Made by a program: the position numbers and the translations under genes. From Rhytidiadelphus loreus (lineage: Eukaryota > Streptophyta > Bryopsida > Hypnales > Hylocomiaceae): 64,000 nucleotides of DNA. Position 1 is the stretch's first letter; each line of letters begins with the position of its first letter. Of the stretch, positions 47,667 through 58,793 are shown piece by piece. Under the pieces are notes generated by a model that ran no database searches, had not been told where the DNA came from, and saw only the letters and a program-made list of their open reading frames with translations. The DNA is taken from contig OX344765.1 of the NCBI GenBank assembly GCA_947034895.1, forward strand, positions 6,081,001 to 6,145,000, read 5' to 3'.

Positions 47667-49055
47667 TTACCACCCGCGAAAAAAATTTAATTCATAGCGC
47701 ATGCGTGACTTCCTGACATGTAACTGTGATGGTACTCGAGTCCCAATCAACAGTTCTGAATCAAAATCATCGAGCACGAATGTGAGTTCATGAAAGTCCA
47801 ACTTAACCGTGCCGTTAAGAAGCTCCTTGTCAGATGCCTTTCTGCAAGGGAATGTATCAACATACAGTACTACATAGGAACGGTCATTCCAGAATCAAAG
47901 TATCAATGTGCATCGGCAATTAAAAGAAACTAACAGTGAGAAGCGATCGCAAATACCTTTGATTATTCAGCTATTCCACGTACGACTTCGAAGCCAGGAC
48001 CGCAAATGGCTTGCCTGCAGACACTGTGGACGTAATCATGCTCATTCAAATGCTTAAGGTGTCGTAAGGTGCTTAGACCTTCCTGTTTAGCTCGAAGTTC
48101 TTCACTTCGAAGCTCAGATATTGTGATGGCCTTTTCGTCGAGCCCATCCACACCTGCAAGATGTTTGTAACACGCCTTAGTGCAAAAGTCATGAAAGAAC
48201 GCAATTTAATAATCATTCAATTCCTCTTTTCCCAGACCAATACTTAAACCATCGCAACCCGAAGGTCACTAATAGTCACACATATCTTCATGTGACAACC
48301 ATAAAACTTCCACTATGAGCTCATTTTGATTTTGAGGTTGATTTTGAGAATGTACACTATCTTAACATCATGATGACTCGGGTCATCTACCAAAAAAATC
48401 ATTAAACCTTTAAAAATTTTAAAGAGAATCAACTAAGACATGCTGTGCCTCCCTTACGATTGCCAGCGAGAATTTGGTCAGTCTAATACCGTTATAGGAG
48501 TTAATGAAAACTATACTGTCTTGGAGCTCAAAGTATTGCTTTTAGGTGTGGTCACCCTAGAGAAACAAACCCTAAATGACACACCGGTACTCGCAACGAG
48601 GTCCTCGAACCAAATTGAATCAAGAAAACAATAGAATTCAATACATTCAGCGTTTGCAGCTAAACAACAAAGCATTCTATGATACTTGCGAAAATTCAAC
48701 TTTGAAAGTCCTGAATTCAGATTCCGAAAGCAAAACCTGAATTGCAGCAAGCCAAATCATGCTCAAGAAAACCAGAGAGAACCAGAGAGTAGCTCATAAA
48801 TCTTCCTGATCAACAAGGTCAGTAATCTAGGCACCTTCGAGTTCAAGCTTCGAAATTGCACTTGCCGGCCTTATCCTCGTTTTTTTCAATTGTGAAATTC
48901 GTCACCGAAAGCTCACAATCACGAGCTTCGCTGCTTGCCTGCTCTACAGTTCCCACGACATTTCCTACTTCGGCAGAAATACGCGCACGCAATAATACAT
49001 CCGCGAGCACCGAGACCAGCTTCTCCAGCTCCAGAAGCTGCATCTCGTCCTGCAT
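47667..49055 (-). CDS. Unrecognised split gene with coiled-coil N-terminus (tentative model)
   Basis: Three protein-like exons in transcription order. The first, about 49,055-48,845, starts with Met-Gln-Asp-Glu and has Leu/Glu heptads (MQLLELEKLVSVLADVLL). An open coiled-coil-like stretch upstream (SRELRVEVQELQAALADA) ends in a TGA right before this ATG. The second, about 48,156 to about 47,985, follows a good TTGCAG acceptor (ISELRSEELRAKQEG; LNEHDYVHSVCRQAICGPGF), with a strong GTACGT donor. The third is 47,841 to 47,667 (NGTVKLDFHELTFVLDDFD; SQLHVRKSRMRYEL). The third exon may instead splice at GTAAGG and continue into open stretches at 47.4-47.5 and 46.9-47.35 kb. Phases do not join cleanly between exons 2 and 3. 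The coiled-coil start followed by a compact domain recalls small scaffold or kinetochore proteins, but I assign no family. Confidence 0.4.
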
Positions 49056-49145
49056 TCACGCATCCGCTAAGGCTGCCTGAAGCTCTTGGACTTCGACACG
49101 GAGCTCCCTGCTCACTCGTCTCCACTCCGACTCGCATGATCATCT

Positions 49146-49846
49146 AAGGTAGGAGGCTCGAACTCCGTTCGGGCATTTAGAACCGCCCCTATAAATGTTA
49201 CTGGAATGGGCTGGAGGTGGTTCTTGAATTGACCTTCATTGTCATTAAATGAATCAAGAAAAATACTATTTATTATTGCAAGAGCCAATCAGTTTCCTTT
49301 CTTTTCCCATTTCTATTTAGAAGTCGCAGTGAACACTTTATGAAAGACCTAGGATCACAAATAGGGACCTACAACACATCTCGTTTGAAAATTCATAACT
49401 AATTCAAAAATGATCCAAAAAATATGAAACAACTTGGGTTAGATGCCAATTCTTCTTCTCTTTCAAGGAAAATTTATTCAAAAATATTTTGAGCAGTTTG
49501 ACCTGCCCAAAATTCAGTTACAGTGCTTAGATGGTCGGTTTATGAACCGACTACCTTACCCTTGCCGACGCAGTTTTTTGTGCAATTTAGTGCGCTTCAC
49601 AAAAAATTGAAAGGCAATTGGAATTGGCATGTAAATCAAGTTGTTTTTATATCTTTTGGAGGACTGTGGAAGTACTTATGAAATTTTGAAGTTGAAATGG
49701 CATAGGGCTCTAAAATCGTCCACCTCCTAAAATGGATACTATTTATACACTGTTGAAGGCTATAAAAATCAACATGTACAAACCATGTACATTTGAAGAG
49801 GTGGGCGATTTTAGAGCTTGTGCACTTTCAGAACCTCCTACCTGCT
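49146..49846. mobile_element. GGTAGGAGG-ended TIR repeat, copy 2
   Basis: Left AAGGTAGGAGG, right inverted GAACCTCCTACC, about 700 bp. Shares GGAATTGGCAT, TTTTGGAGG, GTTGAAATGGCATAGG, AACATGTACA and GAGGTGGGCGATTTTAGAGC with copy 1. It also has TTCATAACTAATTCAAAAATG and TTGGGTTAGATGCCAATT, shared with the 13.6 kb and 61.5 kb pieces. It ends at the 5' side of the unrecognised minus gene and may form its upstream region. Confidence 0.65.
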
Positions 49847-51399
49847 AAGACAATGAAAATGTTATGTCATATAGAAAGATAGAAATTATAGGGATTGCCA
49901 AAATTTTGGTTATTTTATTCCTTGAATTGAAATTACTATGAATTTTGGGAGCCTAAAAGTTATTAGGACCTATAGCCAATATCTAGACTCTTCTAATTCC
50001 AAACATTCAAGAACTACTTTCTTGCTCATTACTTCCTACTATCTTGCTCAGTACTTTAGGATTTGTGTCATGACCTTACTAGTCTCAATCTTGAAAAGGA
50101 GAAAAACAAAACTTTGTTTGGAAATTTGTTCCAATCTTAATTGGAAATAGCTACACTGACCCTACAAGTTGGATATGATTGGGTTAGGAATGGTTGGTCC
50201 TACCTTACCATTGTAACTAAAATTGGTAGTTCTAATGCATCATGATAGTGCATCATTATTGGAATTTTTACAAAAGAATTCCCTTACCTAGTTTCATGCC
50301 TAAGTTTCTCTAGTACCAACATGTGAACATAAAGCAATGTTTCTTGTTATAACTTTCAATTATTCCTAATACAAGCATATTATAAAAATTGGATGGATGA
50401 GATTTAGTTATCACTATTGAAACATTTATAAACACTTTTAGCACATTGCTTTGAATAAAAATTTAAAAGCTCTTTTTAAAAAATGGATTAGTATACCCCT
50501 TAGAGCATTTGTTTTAAATGTTTTTCATTGGATGAAAAAATGACACATGTACTTCTTTTTAAATTACTTTTAGGATTCCCAATTTTGACAATGTGTCAAC
50601 TATCCCCTCAAAAGAAGTACACACAAATGTGAGCTTCTAGACCGCAACAAGAAAATGCACAAATAAATGTCGACAACACGTTGAAAGCTGCTAGATTTGC
50701 ATTGGATTTGATTATATTGACTCACAAGCTATTTCAGTATTTCTCAATCTCACATTTTCACACAACAAAGCTATATTATTCTTTGAGTAAGTTTGTATGT
50801 AGTTTTTTAGTGAGCTAGTGAAAATTTAGGGTTTTTGAGAGTGTAAATAGGTCAAAGCTTTTGTTTGGGGGAAGAATAGGGAAGAGCAATGGCTAAAAAA
50901 GTGGAAAGAGAAGCCACATAAGGAGAATGTGGATGGAGTGATGCAAGCGAGCTTTGAAATGGTCCCAACCTAACTAATGAATGCTCAATTTTTTTCACTT
51001 CTCTTAGGTAAAACACTACCTTAGTATTATATCTTAATATAACCTTCTCAAGCCTCTTGGCTCTTGAAGGTTACTTATATAATCTATTGTTGAAGAAGGT
51101 GATGTGACAATGTGGAATTGACCTTAATATCTTGAATCTCAAGTACGGTATTTACAATGTCCATTCTTTTATTTTATATATGTAGACACAACGAACTTGA
51201 CGAGTGTAAAAAGAAAATATGGTGTCCCATATGGTGTGCATGAACATATATGTACATGGTTGCATAAAAGTGACACAATGGTGCTAGAACCAAGTGTATT
51301 CAAGTTGTGAGGCCTAAATAATGTAATGGGAGTTATCTTCTATAAAGTGATGAAAATAGGACAACTTCTTTGTTTAACCCTTCAAAGAAAGTCAACTGA
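49847..51399. other. AT-rich intergenic, no gene recognised
   Basis: No supported gene or RNA. A 70-codon frame at 49,938-50,150 has no domain and normal chance length. Confidence 0.4.
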
Positions 51400-51936
51400 T
51401 AAGAATTTAGTTTATGGACTTTGAAAAATGCCAATCCCAATGGTTGTAATGTTGTAATAAACAATCTACAACCTCCATGATTTTATTTTTTTCCCAAAAT
51501 ATTGAAAATTGAGTTAAATAAAGGACTTCAAAGTTTATTTTAGAGTAGAGATTCTATAACTATCCACAAACTAAAACTCCTCATAACTTTCATCTCATTA
51601 ATCAAAATGGAATGATTCAAAGCTTTCCACATATACAAATCAAGAGAACTGATTAAAAATCTACATTTAAAAAAAAGTGTTTTTTTAATAATTTTTTTGA
51701 GCTGCCCAAGTTGCCCACAATTCAAAGAAAATTATATACCATACAATAACTTTTTAACCATGTAATCAAAACTTATGAAAATTGTTGAATCTTAAAGCTA
51801 CTTCTCGGGTACTTCTTGGACACATGTTGTGTGAAAATTACAAAGGAAAACAAAAACAAAAACTCCATTCGTACTAAGCTGCCCCAAATTGCTATGTTGC
51901 CAAAAAAAACACGTAGTTTGGTCCTTTGGGAGACAA
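51400..51936 (-). mobile_element. Partial ACCCCTAAAGG-family element, reverse orientation
   Basis: Matches the complement of the left half of the 22.9-23.8 kb element: TTGAGTTAAATAAAGGACT, CAAAATGGAATGATTCAAAGC, ACACATGTTGTGTGAAAATT and TTTGGTCCTTTGGGAG as the terminal part. The other end is missing or too decayed. Its terminus at about 51,936 lies some 35 bp from the start of the frataxin-like duplicate. Confidence 0.65.
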
Positions 51937-51969
51937 TCAACTTATGAAACTTCAAACCTTTCATCGTTT

Positions 51970-52085
51970 TCGTCACCGGCGGGTTTGAGCTCACGAGTTT
52001 GGAGCTCACCTCCTTGGATCGTGAGACCAACAGAGACTTTTGCTTCCGCTGCGGGATCAATTAGAATGAATGGTCGTGAAGAAGT
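51970..52085 (+). pseudogene. Partial duplicate of the frataxin presequence exon
   Basis: About 110 bp closely match frataxin exon 1 at 58,868-58,985 in sequence and frame: CGTCACCGGCGGGTTTGAGC and GCTCACGAGTTT are identical, and the frame gives [20 protein letters not shown] against [20 protein letters not shown] in frataxin. It lacks the upstream presequence start and the frataxin core. The match then breaks at GATCAATTAGAATG. A second shared block is at 52,459-52,490. It lies in the 5' region of the J-protein gene. Confidence 0.85.
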
Positions 52086-53042
52086 TTTAGCGTGCGATTT
52101 TTCACTGCTCCGCTTCTCGCTTTCACCCTACCTGCCGTTTTCACCTTCGATTCGCGTGAGGGAGTAGTGCAGAAATGCGTGCACCTTGTAATTGAAGCTG
52201 CCGCATTTCGTTTTTTCTGCATCCCGAGAATCCATCCCAGGTTTTTTCTCGTCCTTGTCTCAGGTGATCCTCGCCGCGCTGCACTACTCTTGTTGCGGTT
52301 GTTATTCCTCTATAGAATCTCTTGTTCTAGTTTCTTCATCGAAACCATTAGAATTCCTGCTCATTTTCTGAAATCCAGAAGACTTGGGGCTTAGGGTTCG
52401 GAGTTTTGTAGGGGTCGAGCACGCAGTATTGAAATAGGTGGAGCTACTCACTTTTAACGGTGGGGGAGTGTTTCTTTAGTTTTTTATTGATGTACACGTT
52501 CCGTCTGATTTTAGGGTTTCGGGTTCTGAATATAAACTTGTTGTCTTTGGGACCTGGAGATTTCAGTGATGCCTCTGAAGTAGCAACTTTAATCTATTTC
52601 ACTGTATCGAGGCATTGATTCGCTACCTTTTTTTGTATAATGTTAATTTTAATTCTTGAATTCCTTCTGTTCTTGTCCCATTCGAGAACGGTTATAGGTT
52701 TTTGGAAAAAATTACGGTAGCACCACTTATAGTTTAGAACGTTGGAATCTTGGTTTCGGTTGTAAAATCCTTTTTCTTTTTCTTTTTAGTGGCCTGAATT
52801 TGCATTATGGCCCCCTTGACACTTACACCAGCAATTATAGGTATTAGTTGCGTGACTAGGACTTGACAATTTTGACGGATAAGTTGATTTGTATTGATAC
52901 CAACCTTCCCTGATTTCATATTTACAATATCGTGGATAGAATGAATTATACAGTACAGGCATTGCTATCACGTCATAACATCATGCTTGACTAGATTATT
53001 TTGGGATGTTTCAGGCATGTTGTTGTTGAAGTAACGACCAGT
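52086..53042 (+). promoter_or_regulatory. 5' region of the J-domain gene: probable promoter, 5' UTR exon and leader intron
   Basis: Two telo-box-like motifs (CTTAGGGTTCGG near 52,389; TTTTAGGGTTTCGG near 52,511). An acceptor GATGTTTCAG ends near 53,014, 28 bp before the ATG, so a leader intron is likely. The first exon would lie around 52.2-52.5 kb, overlapping the frataxin-derived sequence. Confidence 0.5.
52459..52490 (+). repeat. Block shared with frataxin intron 1
   Basis: CGGTGGGGGAGTGTTTCTTT then AGTTTTTT is identical to the block at about 59,029-59,057 just behind the frataxin exon-1 donor. In frataxin the two shared blocks are about 45 bp apart; here about 370 bp lie between them. 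Confidence 0.8.
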
Positions 53043-56000
53043 ATGACAGAACGAGAGAGGCGGTCCTCTAGAAGAGACGGGAAGGGGCGCAAAAAGAAGC
53101 ACGAAAGCGACTCTAGTGATGAATCTATAGAACCCAGAAGAAAGAGCTCCTCCAGGAAAGACAGGGAACATGAGAAGGATCGGAAAGAGCGCAAACGGCT
53201 CCGAAAGGAGAAACGGAAGGACAAGGAGCGGAGGCGAAAAAAGGAGAAACTGGACGAGTCATCGTCAGGCTCGGAGTTAGATGTCGTGTTAAAGCCAGAG
53301 GACATCGTAGCAGAAATTTACTCAAATTTTCCAAATGAGGCAAAAGATCTTGGGCAGGTACACTTTCGGTTGTGCATCTAATTGGTAATCTTTTCCTACG
53401 CTAACACTACGTGATATACTCCGGCAGTTTGATTCATAGTTAATTATTTTTCTTGTGGCTTGCTGCAGCTACTGGAGATGATTGATAGTGGCCAAGCGGT
53501 TGATATTAGCGGTTTGCCGAACAGAGAGCTTGTTGTACTTCTCAAGAAGTTATTTTCAGCCCTCAACCTTAGTTTCTCAGCAGGGACTCATTTACTACCT
53601 AAAGGTGCAGAATCAACGATGAAACGTCTAGCCCCAGTTTTCAACGAACTTGCCGCAACTACTCCTACCGTGCCTGCAGAAACGAGAACAGATATGGAGA
53701 GCTCGGCCACTTTAGATACTGAGCCCAGTCCTGTGGAAGTAAAACGCAGGTATGCTATCAAGGTCATTAAGATTCATTAAGGTCGTGATTAGGGTTTGGC
53801 ATTAGGTTTTGGTATTATATGCTTATGCTTTTGTCAACATATGTGATTGATGTGGGTTCGATGTGTCTTCGATGACCAATTTTATTTTATACGATGATGC
53901 TTTGAGGAACAGGGTCATGGGACCAGCGATGCCATCTGCGGACATGTTAGCAGCGGCTGCCCGACTTTCAGAAGCCGAGGCCCGCCTCAGGTATGATGGT
54001 GCAAACTGGACTGCACGTCTTCTCATTGAGCATATTATGAGTATAGGCTTTGACTGATATGACCGTCTTTAAATCTCCCTGCAAAACATCTGCGGTTTTG
54101 ACTTTTATCATTTTGAGCATGTCCTCTATTTCTATCCATGTTAGCAGTCAGTATTTTTCATGTATATTTAGAGATTTTCTGTAATCCCATTTTTCAGAGA
54201 GGCGGAATTGGAGCTCGAGAACGATCCTTTGATCGGACCTGCCCCTGCTACAGTGGTGGCGGAGGCTGCATCCGCTAATGATGCGGAACGATTTGAAGAG
54301 GTATGCAAAATACCTCAGCGATAGCATCTTGTATGTGCACTTTTTAGTTCGAATTTCTAGTATCAACATCCTTGGCTTTGGTTGATTTTAGGATGAATTG
54401 CTGTAGTGATATTCAATGTTTTTCGGCCAGAGTCTGATTTGATCACTGGCTTTACAGGTGACCAGAATGCTTTCTCGTGACGTGAAGAACGCGTATGACT
54501 TGCTGGGCTTGAAGTCAGACGTTGAACCTGCTGTCTTGAAGAAAAAGTAAGTGTATTCTGCTATGAGTTGAATGTGGTCCGCTGCATTCACTTATTGACT
54601 TCAAATCTTTTTGGAAGATACAAGGATTTTTCTCATGTTCTGAGTTGCTGCTGGGTATTTGTGGATAATTATTCAGGTATTGGAAGTTGTCTTTACTGGT
54701 GCATCCTGATAAGTGTGACCATCCACAAGCACACGAGGCCTTCATGGCACTGAACAAGGCATTTAAAGACCTTCAAGATCCCACGAAGGTTTGTGCCTGC
54801 AAAAACGTAGTTGTCTCTTGCTGAGCGTCTGAAGGGTCCTAACTTGTTTAATTCTAGATCTTGTCTTGTGAAGTCCTTGTGATCATTCGTAGACAATCCT
54901 TCGCCTGTCAACGTGACTCATGAAAGTTTGTACCAATGGTGATTTCTTAAAATTGGTTTTGGATGGGGTGGATTCAGAAAGCTGAGATTGACCGCAAGGT
55001 TGCTGAGGAGGTGGCCCGCGAAGAATTTGCCGTAAGCACTAAATTTCTGTTTTTATATTGAACGAAACTGCTGTTCTCGTATACGTGCCTCATCTTCAGG
55101 GTGAAATTGATCTCGAGTTTAATCAATTGAGTTGTACGTCTGCAGGCTGAATTGCAGGCAAAACGAGAGGCTGCTCAGTGGAGGCGTCTTCGAGGTAAAC
55201 ATAGGAGCCCTGACTAATGTAGTTTGATAGAATCAAGAGCTGCTTTTGAGCTTGATGTCAAAGATTTGTTCAAGCTTTGTGACCTTGAACCACTTGGTGT
55301 AATTTGATGTTCATTTTTATCGAGATGCTAAGAGATGGTATCCAATTCACAGGGGAGGAAGAAGAGGGTGATGACGAGCTGCTAAGAGGTCCTCAAGAAG
55401 TGGCCAGAGATGAATGGATGACAAAACTTCCTCCTGAGAGACAGGTGTGCCCTCTCCCCCCATTGGAGTATCATATGATTGGTGAACATGTCATGCTTGC
55501 TGTCATGAGACATCTTAATATCAATATACATGAATTCTTCTTTCTTATTACTTCTCCAATGTGTTCTCACAGGCTGGTGGACCACCTGCTCAACAAAATA
55601 CTTTCTTCAGTAAATCTGAAAAGAGTGGCCGTGGTGATACAAGCATTTGGACTGACACGCCGGCCGACAAAGCTCAGAAGGCAAAAATGCAGTAAGTATT
55701 GTTTCTCTTCAAGAAGGTCAATGTTCCATTTATTGTTTCTAATTCCTACGACTGCTTTTCTTCTCTAGGATGGACCGATTTCCAAGATTTGTAAATGCTG
55801 GCTCTTTGCTAACAGTGTCATTTTGGCATTACAAAATCTTCACTGAAAATCGTTTCAGCTTGATTGTATTCTTCTGCCAATTATTCCAGTTAATGACGTA
55901 AGATGCGTGGATTGAACTCAGATACTTGGAGGCATATAAGCAAGCTGCTCTCACAAATGGTCCAGCGGAAGAGTTGGAAGAACGTGAGAAGGAGAGAGCA

Positions 56001-56321
56001 GCAAAGGAAGCACAACTGATGGACTCGTATAACTCGCACAAAAGGTCTCAGTCGCTGGTGGAGAAGCATCTGGCCGAGAGGGCAGCAGGTGGCAAGAAGA
56101 AGAAGACGAAGAAGGTGGAGAAGGAAGGTGGGGTTGCGAAGCAAGGAGATGGCGAAAAGGAGCCCGAGTGGAAGGTGAATCACCCCTGGAAACCTTGGGA
56201 TAGAGAGAAAGATATTGCAGCCGGGAGGAAATCTGTCAACTTGGACCCCAAGAATTTCAAGGAAGCGTTGTCATCTAGGTTTGGGGGCTTCACGGACAAT
56301 GAGCCTCGGAAGTTTTTGTAG
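53043..56321 (+). CDS. J-domain protein with GPALPP motifs and DUF3752 C-terminus
   Basis: Eleven exons: 53043-53357, 53469-53749, 53913-53990, 54198-54300, 54458-54546, 54677-54788, 54978-55031, 55146-55194, 55353-55444, 55573-55691, 55922-56321. Total 1692 nt, 563 aa, one continuous frame. Residues 1-75 are a charged Arg/Lys/Glu/Ser tract typical of nuclear RNA-processing proteins. GPAMP (202-206) and GPAP (238-241) are GPALPP-type motifs. A J domain spans about 270-330 with the HPD triad at 298-300 ([10 protein letters not shown]). The C-terminal 200 residues ([54 protein letters not shown]) are DUF3752. The J domain should stimulate an Hsp70; the GPALPP1 family is poorly understood. The J plus DUF3752 fusion is known in plants (family knowledge), while animal GPALPP1 lacks the J domain. 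Start chosen as the first ATG after the leader-intron acceptor. Confidence 0.92.
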
Positions 56322-58793
56322 GAAGTAGAGTGCTCTCACAGGGGGGTATAACCTAGATCACACAAGAGGTATTGTACACAAGTCTATTAGAGCCTATTGT
56401 TTTTTTTCGGTAGTCAATACTTTGAAAATTCTTTGAAAATTCATAACTTGTATAATGCATGCTAATTAAAGTGTGTTGGAGTCCTCTTTCAATTGCAAAG
56501 ATATAATACAAATAATTTATGTTTAATAATATCAACTATGCTCAATTGTAATTAGTGTTCATTATAGGTGTGCATATTTTATGCTGAATTTGGCTACAAA
56601 CTTGCAATGAAGCCACAACATGCAGAATCACAATCTCTGAAACTTGTTAATGAAACTAGTGTTGGTTATTGCTTCCATAGATCTAAATTCAATCTATCAT
56701 GACAACCAAATTTTGGGGGGGTAAATTTTTGCCAAAATCTTAATTGATTTTAGTGTAATATATCATTTTCTAATAGTAGATGATTTTGTGGATGAATGTA
56801 TACATGTGGATGATTCTATCTATTTTCCTTGTATACATTCTAGGGTGCAAGTCACTTTACTACACACAAAAAAATTAGTTGCTACAACACATTTAGAATT
56901 GTGTTACTATTTATAGTAGAATGAAAATATCAAATGTAACGTTTCAAAATTGATGTAATTTGTTGTCATTTATTACAAATATCAATGGGTATACCAAGGT
57001 TTGTGTCTCCTAAAAATTCTTATAAATTGTTGCAATACTTTCAAATGTAGCATTGCAAATATGAAAGTTCATTTTGACTTGTATCCAATAGGGTCAACAA
57101 ATTTTGATTCTTAGAGTGAGATTTTTGGAATATATATGGATTGTCTTACCATTGCATTCTAGATCATGCTAATCAAATACTAGACAAATTTCAAAAGAAG
57201 GAGAGGGATTAGCACATGCATGCTTCTCAAAGGTGTCTTTTCTTTTCAAAAATATTTTTGAAAACTTTGGTAAACCTTTTGAAAAGATCCATTCAAATTT
57301 GAATTTATAGGAACCTATTAAAATTTCCAATTGTACTTTTGAGGGATAGTTGTCTTTTGGGGGGTAGTAGACCTATGATAAAAAATTACAATGATAAGGA
57401 TATTGTAGAAAATGATGGAATAATCAAATGGCTAGGAAAAAATGATGAAATAAAAACTATCTCTATCTTCAAAATGAGCATTGTTACAAGCAAATCAAAT
57501 TGTTTAAGGTGGTCAATTGACTCTTAAAAAGTCTTTTACCTATTTAATTCAAAATGAAATGTTGAAGCTTACAATACGCTAGACTTTATACTACATCCTA
57601 AGTCTCACTAAATTCTCAAAATCCAATTGGTAGAGAATTGAAAATTATGACATAAGGCTTCACACTACATCCCAAGTCCCACATCACCCAAAAATGTCTA
57701 CATGGTTATACTTTGGGGGAGTTTTAGCACGAAATAAGTGGGAATTGAAGGTCAAATTGGGTTTAGAAAAATTGGAGACCCAACTTGGCTTCCAAGTCCC
57801 AACTATTGCTTTGAATATAAAATTAGGAAAAACAAACAAACTATACAAACCATCCTCATTGGTTGAAATTCTATCCAAAGCAAACCAAAGCATATTTGAT
57901 ACTAAAAGTACCTTGAACCAAAGTTTTTACTTTTTGACCCATTTTTTAAGCATTTGATTACTACAAGATATCATTCTAGAGGCAAGTTAGGACTTTGACC
58001 TTCACATTATAAAGTCCCAAGTTCTACATTTGATATTTTTTAATTTACCTTCTACAACCCAACCCAAGGAAGTTGAGACATGATGGGACTTGAAAAGTTG
58101 GGACTTGGAATGTCATGTGAAGTGTCCCTTAATGTTCCCTTAACGCCTCAATCCTTTTTCAAATTTTGACACATTTTTGCTTATATCTTTGTACAGTAAT
58201 ACCATTTACCAAAATTTCATGAAATTGGGCATAAAAGAAGGTTGTCTTTTCAAGATTCAAGTGTTACATTGGATGGATGAGAAGGTAGTTGGATGAAACA
58301 TTGCCTGCAAGCCCTCTGTTCATCGTCCAGAATATGGACGTCGGAGCGCTTGAGGGTTAAGAATGGTGTCATCAAAGTAAATCTAATCCAAACGCTAACC
58401 ATTGCTACCTCCATTTGTACACCGACTGCAGCTCTTCCACAAGATACCCGCTTTTTGCAAGTCCACCGGTTCTCAACCTAACTACAGGTCGTCTTCGAAG
58501 CCTGCACTCCACGCTCCTCTCTGTCCAAATTCGCTTCCGAGTGTCCACGCTTCACGTTTCCGTTTCCGTCGCACTTTGAATTTCTCTTTTTGTTATCAGA
58601 GATCATCACTCAATCGAGTCGCCTCTCCAAGTTCTTCAACAATTCAACTCTTTGAATTGTCTCCCTCCAACTCCAAAGACCTTCACAGAATGTGCTGCTC
58701 AGTGTTTCGATCGACCTTTCCAAAGATTTGAAGCCTTCGGGAGCTTTGCGCATTTGAGGATTTGGATTGTATTGGAGGAGACGATCGTCGATT
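56322..58793. other. Intergenic and frataxin 5' region
   Basis: 56.4-58.2 kb is AT-rich without a gene. CTTAACGCCTCAATCC near 58,138 and ATTTCATGAAATTGGGCA near 58,212 hint at another decayed ACCCCTAAAGG-family piece. From 58.3 kb GC rises into the frataxin promoter and 5' UTR; overlapping plus frames there (58,402-58,731 and 58,652 on) lack a domain. Confidence 0.45.
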
